From the NCBI RefSeq assembly GCF_900583165.1, contig NZ_UTKY01000028.1:1-64000 (forward strand): DNA of 64,000 nt, in the 5' to 3' direction. The position numbers were made by a program, and so were the translations under genes. Below the pieces are notes generated by a model that saw only the letters and a list, made by a program, of their open reading frames with translations, was not told where the DNA came from and made no database searches. The first letter of the stretch is position 1, and the number at the start of each line of letters is the position of its first letter. This stretch comes from Pseudomonas viridiflava (lineage in GTDB: Bacteria > Pseudomonadota > Gammaproteobacteria > Pseudomonadales > Pseudomonadaceae). Below, one piece after another: positions 18,364 to 27,888 of the stretch.

Positions 18364-20354
18364 TAGAACGCCCCCCGGTATTTGGCGATGAACTTGAGCA
18401 CCTTGGCCGGCACTTCGAGTTTGCGGCGGTTGATGATGATGCCGTCCACCTTGCCGAACGCGGTATTGAGGATCGACAGCGCATGTTCCACCACCGGCAC
18501 CGTGCTTTTGTGGGCTTCCACCACCAGCGCGATCAGGTCGGCGCGGCGCAGGGTGACAAACGCTTCACGGTTATCCAGCAGCGCCGACGCATCGAGCACC
18601 ACCACTTCGCCGGGCTCGGCCGGGGCCAGGCCGCCGACCCGCACATTCACGCCGTTTTCCAACAGCAATTGGCGCAGATGTTCCACCACAAAGGTCACGC
18701 CTTCGCCGTGGCGCGCCGAGGTCAGCCCGAGGGTCAGGCCCTGTTCGGCGATACGGTCGGGCTTGAGCAGGCTGTACAGGCGGTAAATGCTCGCATTGAA
18801 CGCGTTGGTGCTTTGCGCGGTGGTGGTGTCCAGCTCCGGCAGGGTGGTCCACAAGCGCAGGCCGAACTTGCGCTCTACCAGGCCGCCGTCGTGAATACGC
18901 TGGTCCAGCAGGTAGCACAGGTAAATCACCAGCAGGCCGACGACGATGGCAAACGGGATCGCCAACAGCAGCATCACCAGGGTTTTTGGGAAAATGCGGC
19001 CCGGGTTCAGGGTGGCTTCTTCAATCACCGCGATGTTGCTGATCTGGCTGTTATCCAGCTCACGGTCGATGCGCGATTTTTCCAGGTTGTCGACATACAG
19101 CGTGTAGTTGCGCTCGGTGGCGTTCAGCTCGCGGGCCAGACGCGCCAGTTCCGGTTCGATCTCCAGGGCTTCCTTGCGTTGTGCGTCGAGGTTCAGCAGT
19201 TGTTTTTCCTGCTGCACCAGTTGGGTACGCAGCGCCTTGTTGTTGCTGGTTTCATCCAGCAGCACCCGCTGCAGGTGGATCTCCAGGGTGTTGGGCGCAC
19301 GGTTTTCCGAAGCCTGCACGGTCGGGCTTTCGCTGGCGACCTGCGCCTGCATTGCACGTATCGACGCATCCAGCGCTTTGACGGGCGGCGCGTTGTCGGT
19401 GTAGGTGCGCATCATGTCGGCTTTTTCCAGAAACTTCTGGTTGAGCAGGCGACGCAAGTCTTGTTGCTGCGGGTTCAGTGCGATCTGGCGCACCGTGGTT
19501 ACTTCCTTGGGCTGGCCTTTGAGCTGTTCGCGGGTGCTCGCAATGGCGCTGTCGGAGGAAGCGATCAGCCGCGTGGTGTTGAACGCTTCGCCACGCAGCA
19601 CGTTGATGCGCTCGGACAAGTCTTCCAGGCGGTCGGTGATGCTCGCCGCGCCGATCTTGTTCAGGTGGGTGACGATTTGTTCCTTGTAACTCTTGATCTC
19701 GGTGGCGCTGTTGCTCACTTGGCCTTCGTAGAAGACATACAGGCTCTTGCGCCCCAAGGCCTGGGTGCGTTCGTTGACGTAGGTTTCGACCCAATCCTTG
19801 ACGATCGCCTGGGCAATTTCCGGGTCGCTCCAGGTAAAGCTGATGTCCATCACCGTGGAGCCGGCGGCGTGGCTCACGTCAAAGCTCTTTTCCAGGCCCG
19901 CGGCCAAACGCTCCACGGGCGTGGTTTTTTCGATGATGCCGATGCTTTCCAGCACCACGCGAATGCCGTCGAACACCCCACCCACTGCGCTTTTAACGTA
20001 GTACTTGGTGCGCTTGACGAAGCCTTCCGGCGGCGGCGCGTTGTTGACCACTTCCAGGTAATGCTCGGCCACTGCACGCACGATGGGCCGACCCGTGAGC
20101 AGGCGCTCTTCGTCGACAATCGGGTCACGCTGGGTGCTCTGCATCACCAGCGCCTGGCGGTTGCTGATCTCGATGGGCAGCGTGGAATCACGCCCCGGCT
20201 TGACCAGCAGGCGAGCGGTGGATTCGTACTTGGCCGGCAGCAAAAAAGCCCCCAGCAGGATGATCACCAGCGCGGCAATCGCTGCCAGTCTGAACTCACG
20301 CCGGAAGATGAAGAACAGGCGCAGCAGATCACGAAAAGAACGGATCTCGATCAT
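18363..20354 (-). CDS. pslE: PslE, Wzz/Wzc-type chain-length co-polymerase
   Basis: The 663-residue inner-membrane protein has a Wzz domain: a first membrane segment at about residues 26-40, a long periplasmic coiled-coil region, and a second membrane segment near residues 460-485. A C-terminal cytoplasmic domain resembling the BY-kinase part of Wzc follows. Where a functional kinase would have a Walker A GEGKS/T, the sequence reads GEGVT, and no tyrosine-rich tail follows (it ends KYRGAF). It therefore looks like a structural co-polymerase without kinase activity, which is inference. Its partner is the PslD outer-membrane channel encoded just upstream. Confidence 0.9.
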   Translation of the reverse strand: MIEIRSFRDLLRLFFIFRREFRLAAIAALVIILLGAFLLPAKYESTARLLVKPGRDSTLPIEISNRQALVMQSTQRDPIVDEERLLTGRPIVRAVAEHYLEVVNNAPPPEGFVKRTKYYVKSAVGGVFDGIRVVLESIGIIEKTTPVERLAAGLEKSFDVSHAAGSTVMDISFTWSDPEIAQAIVKDWVETYVNERTQALGRKSLYVFYEGQVSNSATEIKSYKEQIVTHLNKIGAASITDRLEDLSERINVLRGEAFNTTRLIASSDSAIASTREQLKGQPKEVTTVRQIALNPQQQDLRRLLNQKFLEKADMMRTYTDNAPPVKALDASIRAMQAQVASESPTVQASENRAPNTLEIHLQRVLLDETSNNKALRTQLVQQEKQLLNLDAQRKEALEIEPELARLARELNATERNYTLYVDNLEKSRIDRELDNSQISNIAVIEEATLNPGRIFPKTLVMLLLAIPFAIVVGLLVIYLCYLLDQRIHDGGLVERKFGLRLWTTLPELDTTTAQSTNAFNASIYRLYSLLKPDRIAEQGLTLGLTSARHGEGVTFVVEHLRQLLLENGVNVRVGGLAPAEPGEVVVLDASALLDNREAFVTLRRADLIALVVEAHKSTVPVVEHALSILNTAFGKVDGIIINRRKLEVPAKVLKFIAKYRGAF

Positions 20355-20368
20355 GGGATGTCGCTCCT

Positions 20369-21166
20369 TTAGTTACCGCCGCTGGTTTTGGTGTAGTTGT
20401 AGCCAACCCCAATGGACTTGGTGAACGGGATCAGTTGATTCATATAGGTATCCACCCCTTGGATGCGCTCGCCCACGTTGGATTTGGGCACGAACACCAC
20501 GTCACCTCGTTGCAGGCGCACGGGTTTGCGCCCGTTGGCGCCGGTCTTGAGCATTTGGCTGAAGTCCAGGAAGTACGCACGATAAGCACCCTGGGCGTCT
20601 TCGCGCAGCAGGGCGACCATGCTCGCGTTGCCCGCCGGGCTTACCCCCCCGGCACCGATAATCGCCTGCTCCAGGGTATTAGCCGTGGCGATCTGCACCG
20701 CCGTCGGGTTGTTCACCGCGCCACCGACAATCACCGAGTTGCTCGGTGCCTGGTTGATGTTCACGGTCACCCGGGGCTCGCGGTACGTTTGCGCGAGTTT
20801 GCTGGTCAGCTCCGCCGCCAGCTCTGAAGGTGGGCGCCCGGCCACCTGGATCGGCCCCAGGAACGGGTAGTTGATCTTGCCGTCGGTCTGCACCGTGTAC
20901 AGCGTCAACTCATAGATGGTGCTGACGTTGAACGCCGACAGCGTCGGCATCTCGCCGGCATCGCGCACGATGCGCAACTGGTCGCCGACGCGAATGCGCT
21001 CCACCGCCGGTGGCAACTGGGCCAACTGTTCGAGGGCGCGCTTGCCGTCTTCAACGGTTTTGCCATCGGGCGGCTCGATACGCGCCGGGGTATTGCAGGC
21101 GGTCAGGGCCAACATGGCCACGACGAGCAGGCTTCGTTTCATCAAGGGGGACTTCCTGTAGGTCAT
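20369..21166 (-). CDS. pslD: PslD, polysaccharide export lipoprotein (Wza-like)
   Basis: A 265-residue outer-membrane auxiliary protein with a lipoprotein signal peptide ending in the lipobox LTAC. The Poly_export domain (VRIGDQLRI-type motif at IRVGDQLRIV) is followed by a SLBB-type segment. It should form the export channel for Psl. The ATG at 21166 is preferred because GGAGGTGA lies 9 bases upstream; an internal ATG at 21142 (MKRSLLVV) would give a more typical signal peptide and cannot be excluded. Confidence 0.9.
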   Translation of the reverse strand: MTYRKSPLMKRSLLVVAMLALTACNTPARIEPPDGKTVEDGKRALEQLAQLPPAVERIRVGDQLRIVRDAGEMPTLSAFNVSTIYELTLYTVQTDGKINYPFLGPIQVAGRPPSELAAELTSKLAQTYREPRVTVNINQAPSNSVIVGGAVNNPTAVQIATANTLEQAIIGAGGVSPAGNASMVALLREDAQGAYRAYFLDFSQMLKTGANGRKPVRLQRGDVVFVPKSNVGERIQGVDTYMNQLIPFTKSIGVGYNYTKTSGGN

Positions 21167-21171
21167 GCTGC

Positions 21172-22083
21172 TCACCTCCAATAACCGGGAAACATGCTGA
21201 TGCGCCGCTTGAGGCCCAGCGGCAGGCGCCGCTCCAGGTGCCCCAGGCGGTAACCGAGCAATTTGAATGCGCTGCGCACCAGCACTTCGGGCACGCGGTG
21301 CAAGGCGCCGGCCTTGCGCAAGGCGGCCAATTCAGCCAGCACATAGCGCTTGCCTTCGCCGCCCGCATCGCCAAAGGCTTGCCGGATCCACGGTTCGCGG
21401 CCGTAGAACACGCCAATGTCGAAGTAGCGGTGAAACTCGTCCATGAGCTTGTAATCGTGGGAGTGATGCACCAACGCGGTGGCGGCGTAGCGCACCTTGT
21501 AGCCGTCGAGCAGCATGCGCGCCGCCACGTAGGCGTCTTCGCTGCCGATCACGTCCTGGGGGAAACCGCCCACTGCCTCCAGCGCACTGCGCCGGTACAC
21601 CGAAAACGAATCGGAGCTGAAGCAGGTCTTGATCCCCAGTTCTGGCGCATCCGCCAGGCTCTTGCTACGGCTTTGCTCGGGATAATTGAAGTGCCGTGAC
21701 TGCGCGCCCAGCACCCCGGCGTTGGGGTGGGGCAATTGGCGACCGTAAGCCACGCCATTGAGCGGGTCTTGCTGCAATTCGGCGAGCAGGTTGGCAAAGG
21801 TGTCCGGGGTGGCGGGGATGGCGTCCTGGGTCATCACGATCAAGGCTTCGCCGCCGACCTGTTCGCTGGCCCAGCGCCGGGTGCCACCGTGGTTGAAGTC
21901 ACGGGCGTCGATCACCTCGACCCGCGCACCGTACTCACGAAAGCGCGCCACGGTGTCATCGCTGGAGGCGCTGTCGACCACCAGCATCTCGTCCGGTTGC
22001 AGGGTTTGCATCTTCAGGGCCGGCAGCAAGCGCGCCAAGTGGCTGGATGCGTTACGGGTCGGGATGATCAGCGAAGTGCGCAT
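21172..22083 (-). CDS. pslC: PslC, family 2 glycosyltransferase
   Basis: This 303-residue GT-A enzyme has the GT2 N-terminal motif SLIIPTRNASSHLARLLPAL, the VVDSASSDDT aspartate motif and a later SEDAYVAAR segment. It is rhamnosyltransferase-like and fits a role in adding a Psl backbone or side sugar. It follows pslB with a one-base gap and precedes pslD. Confidence 0.9.
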   Translation of the reverse strand: MRTSLIIPTRNASSHLARLLPALKMQTLQPDEMLVVDSASSDDTVARFREYGARVEVIDARDFNHGGTRRWASEQVGGEALIVMTQDAIPATPDTFANLLAELQQDPLNGVAYGRQLPHPNAGVLGAQSRHFNYPEQSRSKSLADAPELGIKTCFSSDSFSVYRRSALEAVGGFPQDVIGSEDAYVAARMLLDGYKVRYAATALVHHSHDYKLMDEFHRYFDIGVFYGREPWIRQAFGDAGGEGKRYVLAELAALRKAGALHRVPEVLVRSAFKLLGYRLGHLERRLPLGLKRRISMFPGYWR

Positions 22084-22084
22084 G

Positions 22085-23545
22085 CTATTTCTTCACTTCT
22101 GCCGGGGCGCGCCCGTAGATGTCGTCGAAGCGCACGATGTCGTCTTCACCCAGGTACTCGCCGCTCTGCACCTCGATCATCACCAGGTCAATGATGCCGG
22201 GGTTGGTCAGACGGTGTTTGTGACCTGCCGGGATGTAGGTGGACTCGTTGGCGTTGATCAAGAATTCGCGCTCGCCATTGGTGATCTGCGCGGCACCGCT
22301 GACCACCACCCAGTGTTCGCTGCGGTGGTGGTGCATCTGCAACGACAGCGACGCCTGAGGCTTGACCACGATGCGCTTGATTTTGAAGCGGCTGCTTTCC
22401 TCCAGCACCGTGTAGGTGCCCCACGGCCGGGTAACGGTGCGGTGCAGGCTGTACGCCGGGTGGTTCTGGCGCTTGAGCTCGGCGACGATGTAGCGCACAT
22501 CCTGGCTGCGGTTGGCGTCGGCGATCAACAGGGCGTCGGGGGTGTCGACAATGATCAGGTCGCGCACACCGACCGCGCCGAGTACGCGCTTTGGCGAGTC
22601 GATGTAGCAGTTGTGCACGTCATGCAAAATCGCTTCGCCATTGACCTGATTGCCATGGGCGTCGCTGGGGGTGAGTTGGCGCAGGGCTTCCCACGAACCG
22701 ATATCGCTCCAGCCGATGTCGCAGGGCACTACGGCGACTTGCTTGGATTTTTCCATCAGCGCCACGTCGATAGAGATATCCGGCGCGCTGCCAAAGGCCT
22801 CCGATTCCAGTTCGCGCTGGCGCGAGGTTTTGTTTTGTAGGCTCTGGCTGTGCTCGAGCGCGGCGTTGGCGGCGGCGAGTACATCCGGGGCATGGGTGGC
22901 CAGTTCGTCCACCAGGGTACTGGCCTGAAAGCAGAACATGCCGGCGTTCCACAGGTGCTTACCACCGTCGAGGTAGGCTTGGGCGGTGGCCAAGTCGGGT
23001 TTTTCGACGAAGCGTTTGACCCGGTAGCCGGTGCTCAGGGGGTCGCCTTGCTCGATATAGCCAAAGCCGGTTTCCGGGTGGTCGGGCTGGATGCCGAACG
23101 TCACCAGATAGCCGGCTTCGGCCAGGTCGCGGGCCTGCGTCACGGCCTCGGCGAACGCCACTTCGTTGAGGATCAAATGGTCCGCCGGCATGACCAGCAG
23201 TTGCGCCAGGTCGCCGAAATGCTCCTGCACATGCAGCGCCGCCACGGCGATGGCCGCTGCGGTGTTGCGCCCGAACGGCTCCAACAGCAGGTCGAGGGGC
23301 AGGTGCGCTTTGTTCACCCCGCGATAGTCATCCAGGGTGCGAAACAGCAGGTCACGGTTGGTCACAGTCAGCACGCTTTCCACGCCGGGCAATTTGGCGG
23401 CGCGTTGAAACGTCTTTTGCAGCAGGCTCTGGCCATCGCGCATGCGCATGAACGGCTTGGGCATGTTCTGCCGCGACACCGGCCACAGCCGCGTGCCCGA
23501 ACCACCGGAAATGATGCAGGGAATCAACCCGTTGAGGGTATTCAT
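22085..23545 (-). CDS. pslB: PslB, mannose-1-P guanylyltransferase / mannose-6-P isomerase
   Basis: A bifunctional 486-residue enzyme supplying GDP-mannose. The N-terminal nucleotidyltransferase domain carries the pyrophosphorylase signature ISGGSGTRLWPVSR with K near the MPKPF motif. The C-terminal cupin isomerase domain has the QMHHHRSEHWVVVSG metal-binding histidines. This is the usual length for AlgA/PslB/ManC-type proteins. Its ATG overlaps the pslA stop by one base (TGATG). Confidence 0.94.
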   Translation of the reverse strand: MNTLNGLIPCIISGGSGTRLWPVSRQNMPKPFMRMRDGQSLLQKTFQRAAKLPGVESVLTVTNRDLLFRTLDDYRGVNKAHLPLDLLLEPFGRNTAAAIAVAALHVQEHFGDLAQLLVMPADHLILNEVAFAEAVTQARDLAEAGYLVTFGIQPDHPETGFGYIEQGDPLSTGYRVKRFVEKPDLATAQAYLDGGKHLWNAGMFCFQASTLVDELATHAPDVLAAANAALEHSQSLQNKTSRQRELESEAFGSAPDISIDVALMEKSKQVAVVPCDIGWSDIGSWEALRQLTPSDAHGNQVNGEAILHDVHNCYIDSPKRVLGAVGVRDLIIVDTPDALLIADANRSQDVRYIVAELKRQNHPAYSLHRTVTRPWGTYTVLEESSRFKIKRIVVKPQASLSLQMHHHRSEHWVVVSGAAQITNGEREFLINANESTYIPAGHKHRLTNPGIIDLVMIEVQSGEYLGEDDIVRFDDIYGRAPAEVKK

Positions 23546-24984
23546 CAGTAGACCTCCTTGGTGGACAGGACGGCGGGGACCGTCATGAAGACGATGTACA
23601 AGTCAAACCACACCGACCACTTGGAGATGTACTCCAGGTCGTACTCGACACGTTTCTGGATCTTGTAGAGGGTGTCGGTTTCACCCCGGTAACCATTGAT
23701 TTGCGCCCAGCCGGTGATGCCCGGTTTCACCCGGTGCCGCGAGCTGTATTCGCTCACCGCCACCTCGAAGGCCACGCCTGCGGCCTTGGTCGCGGTGGCA
23801 TGGGGGCGCGGGCCGACCATCGACATGTTGCCCAGCAGTACGTTGAACAACTGCGGCAGCTCGTCGATGCTGGTCTTGCGAATGATGCGGCCCACGCGGG
23901 TGATGCGCGGGTCATGGCGGGTGGTTTGGCGTTCGGCGGTGAAGTCGCTCTGGTCGGTGAACATCGAGCGGAACTTGAACACGCGGATCTCATTGTCGTT
24001 GTAGCCGTAGCGGTTCTGGCGGAACAGTACCGGACCCTTGGAATCAAGCTTGATGGCGACGGCGGTTGCCAGCATCACCGGCGACAGGCACACCAGCGCC
24101 AGGCTGGCCAGCACCAGATCCTCCAGGCGCTTGATTACCGGCGACCAGCCCCGCAGCGGCAACTGCGAGGTGTTGAACATCAGGATGCCGCCCACGTCGG
24201 TGATCTTGCTGTGGCCGTAGCGCAGGGCGGCCATGTCGGGCACCAGCATCACGTTCACCGACATTTGTCGCAGGCGATTGACCAGACCGTGGATACGCTG
24301 CTCGGCAGCCCATGGCAGGCAGATCATCACTTGGTTGACCTGCTGGGCACGGATCAGTTTTTCCAGGTCACGGGTATTGCCCAGCAGCGGCAGGTTGCTC
24401 AATTCCTTGGGGATGCGCTCGGTGCGGTCGTCGATAAAACCGATCAGGCCCGAGCGGATGTCACCGTTGCGTTGCAGGTGGTCGGCGACGTGCACGGCAG
24501 TGTCGGTAAAGCCCAGGATCACCGTGCGTTGCAGGTATTTGCCCTTGCGCATCAAGCTGCGGTACAGCCGCAGCATCACCAGCCGTTCCAGGCAGAAGAG
24601 CGCCAGGCTGGCGAAGTACCAAGCCACCAGGTTGCGCGGGGTCAACTGCGGGAAAAACTGCAGGATCTGGTACATGAACAGCAGGATGCAAAACGCCGCC
24701 GACCAGGCTTTGATTTTGGTTTTCAGGCGCAGGCGATTGCTGAACAGCTCCTCGGAGTAGATCCCCAAGGCCTGGAACAGAATGATGGTCAGGACCGCAA
24801 AAAACACCAGCAGCCCCAGAAAGTGAGAGCGCAGTTCGGGGTCCATCGGGTCGATGAAAAATACCAGCGCCAGCGCGGGCAAAATGGCACTTAGGCCATG
24901 GATAAACTTGACGAAAACAACAAAGAACTCAACAAACCCGGCACGCGTTAAAAACAGGCTGTCGACGGACGACTTCTCTCGCAT
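23545..24984 (-). CDS. pslA: PslA, undecaprenyl-phosphate sugar phosphotransferase
   Basis: A 479-residue WcaJ/WbaP-type polyprenyl-phosphate hexose-1-phosphate transferase that starts Psl repeat assembly. Four to five membrane segments lie in the N-terminal half, a Rossmann-like CoA-binding fold follows (about residues 135-265), and the C-terminal bacterial sugar transferase domain begins at KLDSKGPVLFRQNRYG and includes VFKFRSM and the DELPQLFNV motif. The ATG at 24984 is chosen over an ATG at 24999 and a TTG at 25035 because a GAGGG ribosome binding site is 9 bases upstream. That site lies in a sequence matching the RsmA target core. Confidence 0.92.
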   Translation of the reverse strand: MREKSSVDSLFLTRAGFVEFFVVFVKFIHGLSAILPALALVFFIDPMDPELRSHFLGLLVFFAVLTIILFQALGIYSEELFSNRLRLKTKIKAWSAAFCILLFMYQILQFFPQLTPRNLVAWYFASLALFCLERLVMLRLYRSLMRKGKYLQRTVILGFTDTAVHVADHLQRNGDIRSGLIGFIDDRTERIPKELSNLPLLGNTRDLEKLIRAQQVNQVMICLPWAAEQRIHGLVNRLRQMSVNVMLVPDMAALRYGHSKITDVGGILMFNTSQLPLRGWSPVIKRLEDLVLASLALVCLSPVMLATAVAIKLDSKGPVLFRQNRYGYNDNEIRVFKFRSMFTDQSDFTAERQTTRHDPRITRVGRIIRKTSIDELPQLFNVLLGNMSMVGPRPHATATKAAGVAFEVAVSEYSSRHRVKPGITGWAQINGYRGETDTLYKIQKRVEYDLEYISKWSVWFDLYIVFMTVPAVLSTKEVY

Positions 24985-25349
24985 AAAAACATCCCTCATT
25001 GCACTCCAGACTTCACTGTTCGGCTGACTGTTCAATAAAGCGCTGGTCTGCCTTAGAGAGGGTGAGTCGAACTACGGCTACTCTGGGTAATACGCAATTA
25101 CCTATCTCACTGAAGGAAATTTGCGGGGGTAGTGGCTAAAGGAGTGTTTCCTTAATCTGCTTTGTCAACGAATTGACGATGGGGCGGAGGCGGCATGCTA
25201 GACAGGTTAATCAGTCTTTTTTGCGGCATATTATTGACATTCCTTGTCCGTACACTCGGGTTGGGTGTGTGATTTTGAGTGTAGGAACAAATGTGAGAAT
25301 TTTCCTGCTTAAAAGGAAAACCTTTTTTCAAAGGGCGTAGGAAAGGGCG
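24985..25349. other. Leader and promoter region of the psl operon
   Basis: About 365 bases without a credible gene, AT-richer than its surroundings. It must hold the pslA promoter. I could not fix a -10/-35 pair, and I see no convincing FleQ box by eye. TTTTCC and GGAAAA form a small inverted repeat near 25301-25322. A minus-strand open frame here has no family character. Confidence 0.6.
24989..24996 (-). promoter_or_regulatory. Putative RsmA/CsrA binding site over the pslA ribosome binding site
   Basis: On the minus strand the pslA leader reads AATGAGGGATGTTTTTATG. AGGGATGT fits the ARGGAUGU core of the RsmA/CsrA consensus exactly and contains the Shine-Dalgarno bases. In P. aeruginosa RsmA is known to block pslA translation by binding its leader. 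Confidence 0.6.
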
Positions 25350-25387
25350 AAAAAATAGGCTGGCAGAGCGCACTAAGTGCCCTGCCA
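25350..25387 (-). terminator. Intrinsic terminator of the TonB receptor gene
   Basis: Reading leftward, TGGCAG and CTGCCA form the outer stem, with GCACTTAGTGC nested inside, followed by a run of six T. It lies just after the receptor stop codon at 25405. Confidence 0.8.
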
Positions 25388-25404
25388 CCGGGACTTTGAT
25401 GGGA

Positions 25405-27888
25405 TTAGAAGTTGCCTTTCAAACTCACTGTAAAATTACGCGGTTCGCCATAAAAGTTGCCCCATGAGGCTGTACCGACGGTGTTGTAATAGTTTTTATC
25501 GAACAGATTGTTGCCATTGAGCGCCACGGACCAGGTGTCGTCCAGGCGGTAGGCCACGCGTGCACTCCACACGGCGTAACCGGCCTGCTCGAGCTTGATG
25601 GTTTGTACTCGGTAGTTGCTGCTTTGAGCATTGACGCCGGTGCCCACGCTCCACTTCGACAGCGCGCCGTCGAGCTGGTAGTCACCCCACACACGCAGCA
25701 TATGGCGAGGCACGTAGGTGTTGGACGAGCCGCCTTCGAGCGCGCTGTCGATGTTCTTCAACGACTTGGTCTGGGTGTAGGTGTAGCCGCCGAACACTTG
25801 CAGGCGTTCAAGCAATTCGCCGCTGATTTCAGCCTCTACGCCTTGGGCGCGTACCTTGCCGGTGTCGGTGTAGCAATAGCCGTCGGCGGAGGTTGCGCAC
25901 ATCGTTGTGTAGTCAGTTTCGGCGCCGTTTTTCTCCAGCGCGCGGAACAGAGCGAGGGAGCTGTTTAGGCGCCCGTCGAACCATTCACCCTTGATGCCCA
26001 GCTCGTAGTTGTCGCCGATCTTCGGCTTGAGCGGTGCGCCATCAGCGGTGGCGTAGGCGCTCTGCGGCTGGAAAATATCCGCGTAGCTGGCATACACCGA
26101 GAGGTGCTCATTGAGGTCGTAGATCAACGCGGCAAACGGCGTGACTTCGCCGGTTTCCCGGGTGTGCGCGTCTTGCAACGCCCACTCGCCCCAGCCCAGG
26201 CTGTAGGACTGGCGACGGTTTTCGTACCAGCTCACGCGGCTGCCCACGATAAACATCAACGGTTCGGCCAGGCGCAGGCGCAGGGTGGCATAGGTGCCGT
26301 ATTGGGTGGCGGTTTCCTTGACGGTGCTGCCGCGGTACATGTTCGGCCAGAAGGTGTCGTCGGCCGGCTCCGGCAGATGGTGGTTGGGGTCGTAGATACC
26401 CTGGCGGGTTGGCAGGTTCTGGATCGCGTACACGTCGTCTTGAGTGCCACGGCTGCCGTTGGCGCCGAGGATCAACTCGTGCTGCAGGCCAAAGGCTTCG
26501 AACTTGCCGTCCAGGTAGGCGTCGAGGCCGTAGTCGCGGTGGTCGTAGTCCATCAGTGCGGCATAGGAGAGCGCCGTAGGCGCAGGGTCGCCGTAATTGA
26601 TGGTGCCTTCGCTGGCGGCGTATTTGGTGTCTTGCAGGTTGCGACTGTGCACGGCGGCGACCTTGAGCTTCCAGTCATCGTTGAGCTGCTGGGTGAGGTC
26701 GACGAAGAAGGTGGTGCGTCGGCTTTGCCAGTCGTTCCAGGACTGGCCCAGGCAGGTTGAGCGGCTGAGGTTGGCGCTCTTGCCGTCGGCGTAGCGCGGC
26801 AGGCCGCCCCAGCAGGGGGTGGCGTCCACATCTTCGTAGCTGGCGCCAATGCCCAGGGTGGTGTCGGGGCTGAGGTCGACATCCAATGCAGCGTAGAACG
26901 CCCGGTCCTTGCGCTTGGCGATGTCCATGTACGAGCCGCGATCCTGCTGGCTCACCGCCGCACGGCCGCGCACAGTGCCGCTTTCGTTGAGTGGGCCGCC
27001 GGTTTCGATGTCAGTACGGTAGTTATCCCAGGTGCCGGCAGACAACGACAAGCTGGTGGTCGGCTTGGCCTGGGGCCGCTTGCGCACGAAGTTCACCGCA
27101 CCACTGGCGGTGCCGGCGCCCTTTAGCATGCCAGCCGCGCCCTTGAGCACTTCCACCCGGTCATAGATCGCCATGTTGGCGCTGAAACTGTCGGCCTGGG
27201 CGTAGTCCTTGCCCATGTCCAGCGGTACGCCGTCGTACTGGTACTGGCCGAGCATCTTGAAACCACGGGAGTAGAAATACTTGCCGCCCATGGGGGATTC
27301 GTAGGTGGTGATGCCTGGCGTGCGTTCCATCACGTCGTCGATGGTGGCGACGTTTTGGTCGTCCATCAATTGGCGGGTCATCACGCTCACCGATTGCGGC
27401 GTTTCCCGCAGGCTGTGTTCGCCTTTGCCGATGGTCACCGCGCCGGTGGTGTAGGAACCGGTGCCCTCGGTGGTGGTGCCCAAGCGGTCGCCGGTAATGG
27501 TGGTGGCGCCCAGGTTAAGCGCGCCGGTGTCGGCCACTTGTGGCAGCAGCACCCACGTGCTGTCACCCCCGCGCTGGGCTTGCAGGCCCTGGCCGCGCAG
27601 CAGCTGGGCGAGGGCTTGCTCGCGGTCAAGGCTGCCACTCAGGCCCGGGCTGCTCTTGCCGGCGACGCTGTTGGCGTCGTACGACAGGCTGACGCCGGCC
27701 TGGCGGGCAAACTGGTCAAGGGCGCTGGCCAGGGAGCCTGGGCTGATGTGCCAGTCGCGGGCTTGGGTATCACTGGCTGGGTCGGCCATCACGGCCAGGG
27801 GCAGGGCGCCGCCGCTCAGGCAGGCGCCAAGCAGGGCGGCCTGCACCGCGCGCTTGAGGGGGGAACGGGGGGAAGGGAACGCTTGCAT
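25405..27888 (-). CDS. TonB-dependent siderophore receptor with STN signalling domain
   Basis: This is an outer-membrane transducer receptor of 827 residues. A signal peptide of about 35 residues comes first, then an STN domain (roughly residues 50-115, beginning DWHISPGSLASALDQFARQAG), which contacts the FecR anti-sigma factor. The plug starts near LRETPQSVSVMTRQL, and the barrel ends with FTVSLKGNF, a canonical terminal phenylalanine. It resembles FpvA/FoxA-type receptors for hydroxamate siderophores, but the ligand cannot be assigned. It follows its FecR gene by about 105 bases, so it probably has its own promoter served by the cognate sigma factor. Confidence 0.93.
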   Translation of the reverse strand: MQAFPSPRSPLKRAVQAALLGACLSGGALPLAVMADPASDTQARDWHISPGSLASALDQFARQAGVSLSYDANSVAGKSSPGLSGSLDREQALAQLLRGQGLQAQRGGDSTWVLLPQVADTGALNLGATTITGDRLGTTTEGTGSYTTGAVTIGKGEHSLRETPQSVSVMTRQLMDDQNVATIDDVMERTPGITTYESPMGGKYFYSRGFKMLGQYQYDGVPLDMGKDYAQADSFSANMAIYDRVEVLKGAAGMLKGAGTASGAVNFVRKRPQAKPTTSLSLSAGTWDNYRTDIETGGPLNESGTVRGRAAVSQQDRGSYMDIAKRKDRAFYAALDVDLSPDTTLGIGASYEDVDATPCWGGLPRYADGKSANLSRSTCLGQSWNDWQSRRTTFFVDLTQQLNDDWKLKVAAVHSRNLQDTKYAASEGTINYGDPAPTALSYAALMDYDHRDYGLDAYLDGKFEAFGLQHELILGANGSRGTQDDVYAIQNLPTRQGIYDPNHHLPEPADDTFWPNMYRGSTVKETATQYGTYATLRLRLAEPLMFIVGSRVSWYENRRQSYSLGWGEWALQDAHTRETGEVTPFAALIYDLNEHLSVYASYADIFQPQSAYATADGAPLKPKIGDNYELGIKGEWFDGRLNSSLALFRALEKNGAETDYTTMCATSADGYCYTDTGKVRAQGVEAEISGELLERLQVFGGYTYTQTKSLKNIDSALEGGSSNTYVPRHMLRVWGDYQLDGALSKWSVGTGVNAQSSNYRVQTIKLEQAGYAVWSARVAYRLDDTWSVALNGNNLFDKNYYNTVGTASWGNFYGEPRNFTVSLKGNF

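Noticed and set aside
18276..20372. 698-codon plus-strand open frame antisense to pslE
   Set aside because: It has a composition typical of a GC-rich antisense shadow (His, Gln, Val, Gly-rich), no domain, and pslE is clearly the real gene.
25152..25388. Small minus-strand frame in the psl leader
   Set aside because: It has no ribosome site or family character and it overlaps the receptor terminator.
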